13,659 nt of DNA from Baffinella frigidus (Eukaryota; Cryptophyceae; Cryptomonadales; Baffinellaceae). The notes beneath the pieces are model-generated. The model saw nothing but the letters and a program-made list of their open reading frames with translations, was not told the DNA's origin and did no database searches. The stretch spans positions 234,481-248,139 of the forward strand of contig MU646923.1 of NCBI GenBank assembly GCA_026770585.1, given 5' to 3'. Below are positions 6,268 through 12,937 of the stretch, piece after piece (within the stretch, counting starts at the first letter, position 1; each line of letters starts with the position of its first letter). A program made the position numbers and the translations under genes.

Positions 6268-6472
6268 CACCAGCAACCCGTAGCAGCTTTTACCGGGTCC
6301 TTGCAAGTATCCGGGAATAGAATTCTTTTTTTGATTTATTCGTACGACCCTATGGTAGGAGGCCCTAGGGACCTGGGAATTGCTGGCGGGGAGATTCAAG
6401 GAGATATCCTTGGTTTGCCTGAAAATTACCACAAGACCCGACCCGGTTATAAGCTACTACGGGCTGCTGGTG
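6268..6472 (+). mobile_element. Foldback element, family 2, complete, 205 bp
   Basis: The left terminus CACCAGCAACCCGTAGCAGC and the right-end inverse CACCAGCAGCCCGTAGTAGC bound the element. Inside are TTTGATTTATTCGTACGACC and the core CCTATGGTAGG-AGGCCCTAGGGACCTGGG. The element at 7032-7237 is the same structure in opposite orientation and almost the same length. No target duplication was identified. Non-coding. Confidence 0.8.
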
Positions 6473-6500
6473 AGTGGCCCTGCTCGCGCGGATGATAGTT

Positions 6501-6638
6501 CCACCAGCCCTCATAGTGGGAGCAAACCGTCTTTTCGAAGCCCTTGATTTGTACCAGAGGTCGTCGGAATCCGACGGCCTTCAGTACAAACCAAGGGGAT
6601 TAAACATGGCGAGTTGCTGCAACTCTGAGGGCTGGTGG
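6501..6638. mobile_element. Foldback miniature element, family 1, TT flanks
   Basis: The 138-bp element begins CCACCAGCCCTCATAGTGGG and ends CAACTCTGAGGGCTGGTGG. Arms of about 55 nt pair imperfectly, including CCCTTGATTTGTACC against GTACAAACCAAGGG. The centre is the perfect palindrome GTCGGA-A-TCCGAC (6563-6575). TT flanks both sides (6499-6500, 6639-6640). It follows the family 2 element at 6268-6472, the same order as the degraded pair at 5634 and 5704. Confidence 0.85.
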
Positions 6639-6784
6639 TTATACGGGGTGCAGGGTGCGGGTTGTGGGGCTGAGGGTGGGCGGGTGAGGATGGAGGGTGG
6701 AGTGCCTTGATCAGAGATACGGAGCGCCGCAGAACCACCTTCATCCAAGAAGCGCGTCGGGTTCGATCAATGTAAACTAAGGAT

Positions 6785-6828
6785 GTTGAATAGGAAATTA
6801 GTTAGAGCATAGTAGATTTAATTAGGAC
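6785..6828 (+). repeat. Second copy of the 44-bp AT-rich repeat
   Basis: GTTGAATAGGAAATTAGTTA and GCATAGTAGATTTAATTAGG match 4888-4931 in the same orientation. Without the CAGTTCC/GGAACTG termini, this looks like a fragment of that element. Confidence 0.7.
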
Positions 6829-6856
6829 AAAGACGTGGTGTAGTCGGGGACGACTA

Positions 6857-6997
6857 CCACCAACCCTCATAGGAGGACCAAATGGTCGAGTTTGACAACT
6901 CGAATTTACCCAGGCAGACCCCCTTTTTCGGGGGGTCTGCCCAGGTAAATACAGGTTGTTAAAATCGACGATTTGGTCCTTTCGTGACGGTTGGCGG
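6857..6997. mobile_element. Foldback miniature element, family 1, TA target duplication
   Basis: The termini CCACCAACCCTCATAGGAGG and GACGGTTGGCGG are inverted, and TA flanks both (6855-6856, 6998-6999). Arms extend almost to the centre: GGACCAAATGGTCGAGTTTG against AAAATCGACGATTTGGTCC. The middle is a strong hairpin, GGCAGACCCCC with loop TTTTTC and GGGGGGTCTGCC. 141 bp, non-coding, one of the least decayed members. Confidence 0.85.
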
Positions 6998-7031
6998 TAC
7001 TCGATGTTGCTGCGCGCAGTCTCCCGGGGGG

Positions 7032-7237
7032 CACCAGCAACCCGTTGCAGCTTTTAACCGGATCGGGTACTGTAGTAAATTTCAGCTAAACCGGACATAT
7101 CCGTATCTCCTGTCAGCCATTCCCAGGCCCCTAGGGTTTCCTAGGATCCTACCGTAGGGTCCTACGAATAAATCAAAAAAGAATTTCATTCCCGGATCTT
7201 GCGAAGACCCGGTAAAAGCTGCTACGGGTTGCTGGTG
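7032..7237 (-). mobile_element. Foldback element, family 2, complete, inverted copy
   Basis: CACCAGCAACCCGTTGCAGC at the left and GCTGCTACGGGTTGCTGGTG at the right are inverted terminal arms. The interior, read on the minus strand, matches 6268-6472: TTTGATTTATTCGTAGGACC, then CCTACGGTAGGATCCTAGG. Length is 206 bp versus 205. G-runs flank both sides, so a target duplication cannot be judged. Confidence 0.8.
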
Positions 7238-7388
7238 GGGGCTACGAAGGGGAGCCTATCACCACCCTAGGGGCGGAACCACCCCTTTAAAGAAAATTGA
7301 GGTTCATTTGCTGGTACTAAATGTAGCATGGACTTGTTGGAGCTAGTCTTTCAGCTCCTCGCGCGGCCTTCCTAGCTCATACTTGATT

Positions 7389-7707
7389 TCACGGGTGGAT
7401 GTTATACATCTCGTACTCGTCATCGTCCTCGTCGATCTCGTCCTCGTCATCCCCGTCCTCATCATCCTCCTCGGACCCATGCAGCGCAAGCTCCTCCAAA
7501 TCGACCCCTGCACAGCCCACCAGGTGGTCACCTCTCCTCTCAGATTCAGGTCCAGTCACACCTGCGAATTCCCCTTTCAGCGCCCACGCACGCACCAGTT
7601 TGCGAAGGGCTGGCCGCCCCCGCCTGGCCCCCAGCCACGGACGCCTCCCCCCCACCGTGCTCCTCTACATCATCTGTACGCTCATCGCCTCCTGCCGCGT
7701 GCTCCAT
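7389..7707 (-). CDS. Possible two-exon gene for a small acidic protein
   Basis: Proposed exons on the minus strand are 7707-7596 and 7507-7389, separated by an 88-nt intron. The donor G|GTGCGTG (7595) and acceptor GTGCAG (7508) are both strong. The phase fits and the joined frame has 76 codons. Exon 1 starts at ATG 7707 (G at -3 and +4, in-frame TAG upstream at 7746) and gives MEHAAGGDERTDDVEEHGGG, then a Gly/Ala-rich stretch. Exon 2 gives VDLEELALHGSEEDDEDG, then a nearly pure Asp/Glu run ending EYEMYNIHP. Asp/Glu-rich tails are common in chromatin or nucleic-acid-handling proteins, but no domain is visible. The ATG could be internal if further exons lie upstream. An unspliced 88-codon frame also covers exon 2. 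Confidence 0.4.
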
Positions 7708-7745
7708 CGCCTCTTCCCAGCAGCCTCCAGCCTGCCTCAGTGTCT

Positions 7746-7771
7746 ACTTTGAGCTTCGCCGAGCTCAAAGT
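7746..7771. other. Perfect 10-bp stem hairpin
   Basis: ACTTTGAGCT and AGCTCAAAGT are separated by the 6-nt loop TCGCCG. It lies just upstream of the proposed minus-strand gene at 7389-7707. Its role is unknown. Confidence 0.7.
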
Positions 7772-8280
7772 TGACTTTTGACGAAGGTTCTTTTTTAAAA
7801 GGAGGCAGGGGGCGCAGGCCTCTACCAGCGAGCGGCGCGACGCTCCGGAGCAGCTGCTGCGCGCAGCCAGTCTGGGGTGATATCAGGTGCGTTTCCATGT
7901 CTTATCCGCGCTGCTGCGCCCCCCCCCGCCTGTCTGGTGGGCAGATTTTCTGGGGGTTCGTTGGAGGCGCAAATGTGAGCTGTGGATCTCGTCTGTGCGG
8001 GGTGCTGCGGGCGGTGCCCACCAGGTCAGCATGCTCACCAGAGCTGTTCTGGTATATGCTCAGGTCGGTATGGTGGTGGGCGACTGGGAACCGTGCCAGC
8101 GCATGCGTGCTGTCAGATCGGTGCTTTTGGGGTGTAATTGTTCGTGCGTGGATCCCGACGTTGGGGTGGTGAGGGAGTTGCCCACCGCATGGGAACCCTC
8201 AGCGCAACTGCATTTGTCTGTGATGTGGTCGTTGTTGGTGCCGGGATGCTGGCGTCCTTCAGGACAGGCGATTTCTCAAC
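7772..8280. other. GC-rich stretch with no confident gene
   Basis: Overlapping plus-strand frames (7771-8172 and 7887-8285) are open but show no domain, and both are rich in Trp, Cys and Arg as expected for out-of-frame GC-rich sequence. A CAG|GTGCGT donor-like site at 7887 and a GGGCAG acceptor-like site near 7940 occur, but no coherent joined reading frame was found. Confidence 0.35.
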
Positions 8281-8490
8281 TCTAAACCCTAATCCCTCAT
8301 CCCTCATCCCTCATCCCTCATCCCTCATCCCTTCACCCTACACCCTGCCCAGGGGTGGCGTGGCGTGTGGGACCGTGGCGTGTCGGACCGCGTGGTTGAG
8401 GGCTCGGTGGTGTGCTCCTTCTCCCGGGTGGTTTTCCTCGAAACCCTAAACCCTGAACCCTAAACCCGAAACCCTACACCCCAAACCCTA
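8281..8490 (-). repeat. CCCTAAA/CCCTCAT block with embedded GC-rich segment
   Basis: CCCTCAT is repeated five times in a row near 8300-8334, flanked by CCCTAAA, CCCTAAT and CCCTACA units. A GC-rich non-telomeric segment at 8348-8440 splits the block, and CCCTAAA variants resume to about 8490. Confidence 0.85.
8348..8440 (+). repeat. Duplicated ~90-bp GC-rich segment (copy 1 of 2, plus fragment)
   Basis: CGTGGCGTGTCGGACCGCGT, followed by GTGCTCCTTCTCCCGGGTGG and TTTTCCTCG, is matched at 9098-9190 (CGTGGCGTGTCGGACAGCGT, GTGCTCCTTCTCTCGGGTGA). A third fragment, CCTTCTCTCTCGGGTGAGTT, lies near 9324. In both full copies, CCCTCATCCCT precedes the segment and CCCTAA-type repeats follow, so the repeat block and segment were duplicated together at about 750-bp spacing. 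Confidence 0.8.
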
Positions 8491-8525
8491 GCGTCTGGCT
8501 CGTTCACAGACCTGCCATAGGGTCC

Positions 8526-8642
8526 ATGGATCATCCACGTGTGGAGTATTTACGAAAACCTCTGGTAGTCCACTGTGTGTTTTGCTTCCAGCTTCGGGTC
8601 ACTGTAGCAGACACGTTTAGTACCAGGGCGGTAATTGACTGA
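8526..8642 (+). other. Short unassigned open frame, 38 codons
   Basis: From ATG 8526 the frame reads MDHPRVEYLRKPLVVHCVFC, then FQLRVTVADTFSTRAVID and TGA. The opposite strand also holds a 62-codon frame over the same bases (8738-8550), which reads equally plausibly (for example YRPGTKRVCYSDPKLEAKH). Neither has a known domain. This is the only non-repeat sequence between two telomere-like blocks. Confidence 0.15.
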
Positions 8643-8698
8643 GGCAGAGCTAGAATTGCTTGACGGATTTGTACTACACACCCAGCCTAGGGCGTCAA

Positions 8699-8733
8699 CT
8701 TGAGAATAGTCAGCCCCTTGAGAATATTCAGCC
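8699..8733. repeat. 17-bp direct repeat, two copies
   Basis: CTTGAGAATAGTCAGCC (8699-8715) and CTTGAGAATATTCAGCC (8717-8733) differ at one base. Confidence 0.85.
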
Positions 8734-8828
8734 CACACGAATTTTCTGGTGGCGGTTTTCGAAACGTTGGGGGTTAGCAGAGTGGTCTCCGTGTCCTGCA
8801 GCGGTGAAATTGAGGGTGTGTTCGCAAT

Positions 8829-10618
8829 GGACCCTAATCCCTAAACCCCGGACCCTCAACCCTACACCCTACACCCCGAACCCTCAACCCCCAACCCTAA
8901 GCCACTAACCCCGAACCTCAAACCAACCACCTAAACCCTAACCCCTGACTTCTCATCCCTACTCCCTAATCCCTAATCCCTAAATTCTCAACCCTAAACC
9001 CCAAACCCTAAACCCTAAACCCTAAACCCTAAACCCTCCTCCCCTCATCCCTCATCCCTTCGTCCTGACCCCACAACCTAAACCCTAAACCCTGAACAGA
9101 GGCGGCGTGTCGAGTCGGGCCGTGGCGTGTCGGACAGCGTGGTTCAGGGCGCAAGCTTGTGCTCCTTCTCTCGGGTGAATTTCCTCGCACCCCTAACCCC
9201 CAAACCCTGAACCATGAACCATGAACCCTGAACCCTAAACCCCAAACCCGACACCCGCAACCTGAAAACTTGATCCCTACACCCAAATCCCCAATCTCTC
9301 ATCCCTTATCCCTAAACCCTTGACCTTCTCTCTCGGGTGAGTTTCGGTTTAGGTTCAAACCCTGAATCTCAAACGATAGTCCCTAAATCCTAAATCCTCA
9401 ACCCTCAGCCCTACACCCTAGATCAATCTTCAGCCCTCAGCCCTAAACCCTAAACCCTAAACTCTAAAGTCTAAACCCTGAACACTAAACCCTAAACCCC
9501 AACCCCCAACCCCTAACCCTACTCCCTACACCCCAAGCCCTTACCAGACCCGCTAAACCCTGAACCCTGAACCATACACCCTACACTCTACACCCTGAAC
9601 CCTAACCCCTAAATCCCAGTGCCTAAACCCTGAACCCTGAAAGCTAACCCCTAAACCCTGCAGCCTAAAACCTGAACCATAAACCCTAAACCCTACCCCC
9701 GAAATCCTGGATCTTGAACGCTAACCCCTCAACCCTAACCCCTGAGCCCCAAAACTTAGAAACCAAACCCTAAAACACAAACCCTAAACTCCAAATTCTG
9801 AACCCTAGACACTAGACCCTGGACCCAAAACCATAAACCCTAAACCCTAAACCCTATACCCAAAGACCTAAACCCAAAACCCCAAAACATAAACACACAC
9901 CCCTGAACCCCAGAACCTAAACCCTAAACCCAAAACCTTAGACTGTAAACCGTTCACCCTACACCCTAAACCCTCAACTCAAAACCCTGAACCCTAACCC
10001 TTAACCCTATAACCAAACCCCTAAACCCTAAACCCTAAACCCTAAACCCCAGCTCCTGAACCCCAAAACCAAAACCCTAGAACATAAACCGTAAACCGTA
10101 CACCCTACGAGCGCTCGTACACCCAAAATCGTAGATCATGAACGCTAAATGCTCAACCCTAACCCGTGATCCCCAAAACCGAAACCCTAACCTGATCTCC
10201 AAAAGCTAAACCCTGAACCCTAAAACACAAACCCTAAACTCCAACCTCTAAACCTTAAACACTTGACCCTAAACCTTAAACCCAAAACCCTGAACCCTAA
10301 ACCCTGTACCCAAACACCTGAACCATAAAGCCAAAACCCTGAACTCTGACCCCCGAACCCCAAAACCTAAACCCTAACACCAGAACCTTAAACCCTAAAC
10401 CGTATACACTAAACACAAAACCCTAAACCCTAAACCCTAAACCATAAACCCTGAACCCACCCCCCTGAATCCTGGACCCTAACCCCCTAACCCTTAAACC
10501 CCGGTAGCTGAAGTCTCAACCCAAACACTAAACTCTGAACCCCCAAAGCTGTACCCTAGACCCCTCCATGCTAGACCCTGAACGCTAAACCCTGGACCCT
10601 AACCCCTGAACCCCAAAA
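8829..10618 (-). repeat. 1.8-kb degenerate CCCTAAA telomere-like block
   Basis: CCCTAAA and many variants (CCCTGAA, CCCCAAA, CCTTAAA, CCCTACA, CCCTCAA) fill this stretch almost without interruption, apart from the GC-rich duplicate at 9098-9190 and a fragment near 9324. Perfect runs are short (four to five units near 9001 and 10020). Degeneracy rises towards the right. The G-rich strand is the minus strand, opposite to the blocks at 899-1380 and 3586-4170. No genes are present. Confidence 0.95.
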
Positions 10619-11252
10619 TTGGAGGAGGATCCAACTTCACACTTAAGTCCGAAACTTGAAGGACCTGAAGGTCCTAAATGTTCACAACTCCCGACTCAGA
10701 CAGACTTGGACAGAGTTGTAAATCGAGATTTGGGGGTTTCTGCAAGTGTTAAATTGAATTGTGGCCTAAAATCTGCACAGAGAAACAGGAAGGTACATGC
10801 TACACGATTTTATGGGGCGTTTTGTGGATGATTTTGCCTGAAGAACTAAAAAAATCAAATTTGATCCAATTTTAGCCGTTTCAACTGGTTTGAGTTTGGT
10901 TTGAGTTATTTTGAGTCCTTTGGAAGATCATTGTGGACTCAGATTGTGTGGACCTGTGGTTGCATAGGGTGGTAACCTTGGTGAACGATTATGTCCGAAA
11001 TCGAAAATTGCACGTCGCTCATTATTTTAGAAAATGTTCTCGTCGTCGCACTGCAAACTTCTCGGGTGACATTTCGAAGAGGGGGAAAAGAAAATTTCAA
11101 ATAATTTTTCAGAATAAACGTAGCATCAGGCGTTCAAAAGTGGCAAAAATTTTCGCGGCGCTTCGCGCCGCGATTTCGCCCTTTGGGCGAAATTAATGCC
11201 CTCCACCAACACCGAAAAATCGCCTCTAAAAAACAGAACTATTTTCAATTTG
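10619..11252. other. AT-rich island without a confident gene
   Basis: Composition changes sharply from the flanks. Two open frames exist. 10619-10831 starts at TTG and reads EEDPTSHLSPKLEGPEGPKC; an AAG|GTACAT donor-like site interrupts it near 10792. 10933-11196 starts at GTG and is very Lys/Arg-rich. Neither shows a domain or an ATG start. Small palindromes include AGGACC-TGAA-GGTCCT near 10661 and ATCAAATTTGAT at 10854-10865. Confidence 0.5.
11153..11193. repeat. Two adjacent 9-bp stem hairpins with triplet loops
   Basis: TCGCGGCGC-TTC-GCGCCGCGA (11153-11173) and ATTTCGCCC-TTT-GGGCGAAAT (11173-11193) are both perfect and share one base. The GC-rich palindromes stand out in the AT-rich island. 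The form resembles the short palindromes scattered in some algal organelle genomes, but that link is inference. Confidence 0.85.
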
Positions 11253-11955
11253 CGGGGGTGGCAGAGGAACGGAGAGGAGTCCTGTTCTCGTCAGGCGCAC
11301 CCGCTCAGTGGCTTGGGTGAGAGCCTCGGCGCTCGGAGCGTGTCTTTGTACCGGTGCCTGACCCGCGCCTGGGCCTCGACTGTTCACCCTTGTGCCTGAG
11401 CCCTGACCCGGGATCCCCGAGCCAGCTTGCGGCGCGCAGCCCTGACCGAGGGTCCGTCAGAGGCGCTGACGTGGGGAGTCAGCGCCAGGAAGTGGCGCTG
11501 ACGTGGGGAGCCCAGACGAGCGCGCTGGAGAGAGGATACGACGGGCGAAGTCGCTGACGAGAATCGAGGGGTCAACAGAGGACACCGGGGGGGACTCGAA
11601 CGGGGATCGAACGCTCAGCGCTGGGGTGAGACTGAGCCTGCCGCCCTTGGCGTTTTTTGTGGCCGGTATGCCGCCGCGCCAGCTGCTGTTCACCGCCGCC
11701 TCTGCAGCGCGAGAGCCTTGGCGCCGGGGGCGTATCTTTTGCGACCGTTGTCCGCAACTGTCAGATCCCTGTCCCGGGGGGTCCCTCCGCCACTCTCAGA
11801 TCCCTGATCCGGGGTTCCCCCAGCAGGCAGCGGCGCTCCCCCCACCCGGGCAGAAGGCGGCAGGAGGATCGTCCCGCGGCACCGCGTGACGCACGTGGGG
11901 GGCGCGAGGGGCGCGAGGGTTGACTGAAGAGCGTGGACTCGCCGCGCACACGAGG
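11253..11955 (+). promoter_or_regulatory. GC-rich upstream region of the PHD-LRR gene
   Basis: This 700-bp GC-rich stretch leads into the ATG at 11956. It holds two short direct-repeat pairs: GGCGCTGACGTGGGGAG at 11462-11478 and 11494-11510 (32-bp spacing), and TCAGATCCCTG followed by a CCGGGG tract at 11761 and 11796 (35-bp spacing). The 17-mer contains TGACGTGG, which resembles a bZIP-type (CRE/G-box-like) site. No TATA box is clear. Frames open here (for example 11503-11889) have no domain, and the one in the gene's frame stops at 11887, so I treat the region as promoter and 5' UTR by inference. Confidence 0.35.
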
Positions 11956-12235
11956 ATGCAAGGCGACAGCGACGAGGATGATTGGAAATCAGTAGAACCG
12001 CCACCGAGTGGCAACGACGACGGAGGGCCGGCCAGCCCGCCCTCGAAGAAGGCAAAGCTTGAGCCGGCCAATGCCCCGGCGAAGCCTGCGGCGTCAGCTA
12101 CCTCCGTGGCATCAGGGCCTGTCAACAAGGTGAACGCGGAGACATCGACCACGGAGGAGACTCCTCCTGGAACCGAAAAGTTCGGGTCCGCAAAGGTAGG
12201 CGCCGACCCAGCCTTGGTGCATCCACGCAGGGCCA

Positions 12236-12276
<41 letters not shown>

Positions 12277-12890
12277 TTTGTTGTTGTTGCTGCCTTTGCG
12301 ACCCTGAGCCCTAAACCATGCACCCTCAGCCATCTGCCCCAAACCCTACACCCGAAGCCCGAAGCCCGAAACACTCAACACTAAACCCCCAAACCCTAAT
12401 CCCAGAGTCCTTTTCAGGAGGAGGAGGAAGAGGAGGTGGAGGAGGAGGAGGAGGAAGATGACGCGTTCCCCGCCAACAATCTGGCTGCCAGATTGTTCCT
12501 ACCGGCCGGGAAGGCCAAGAAAGGGCGCGACCTCGAGGAGTCTTCGGACGAGGGCGAAGATGAGGAAGGGGAGGTTGAACCCGGAACCCGAATCCGTGAT
12601 CTTTTTCTTGGTCCTGGGCTTGGTCTTGATCTTGGTCTTTGTCTTTATCTTTATCTTGGTCTTGGTCTCGGTCTTCGGCTTGGGCTTGGGCTTGGGCTTG
12701 GGCTTGATCTTGGTCTTGGTGGTGGTTTTGGCTTGGGCTTGGTCTCGGTCTTGGCCTCGGTCTTGGTCTTGGTCTTGGTCTTGGTCTTGGTCTTGGTGAT
12801 GGCCTTGGTCTTGGCCTTGGTGATGGTCTTGGTGTTGGTCTTGGTGTTGGTCTGGTGTTGTGCTTGTTCTTGTTCTTGGTTGCAGGGCCA

Positions 12891-12937
<47 letters not shown>

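Larger units (their letters stand above)
12196..12417 (+). other. Intron 1 of the PHD-LRR gene, repeat-filled
   Basis: The donor AAAG|GTAGGC (12196) and acceptor CCTTTTCAG (12417) are good and join phase 0 to phase 0. The 222-nt intron contains (CTG)12 at 12237-12274 and a degenerate CCCTAAA tract at 12299-12402. Reading through would insert a poly-Cys run. Confidence 0.7.

Noticed and set aside
7399-7752. Plus-strand Ser-rich frame (MLYISYSSSSSS...)
   Set aside because: Mirror of the Asp/Glu codons of the minus-strand candidate. The Ser run has no other support.
7887-7945. Plus-strand mini-intron (CAG|GTGCGT to GGGCAG)
   Set aside because: The flanking frames do not join into a recognisable protein.
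8770-8830. tRNA-like box A (TAGCAGAGTGG) with a TTCGC further on
   Set aside because: No matching box B, no acceptor-stem pairing at the right distance and no anticodon arm. Probably chance.
11796-12374. 192-codon minus-strand frame with poly-Gln
   Set aside because: Antisense to exon 1 of the PHD-LRR gene, extended by the CTG array.
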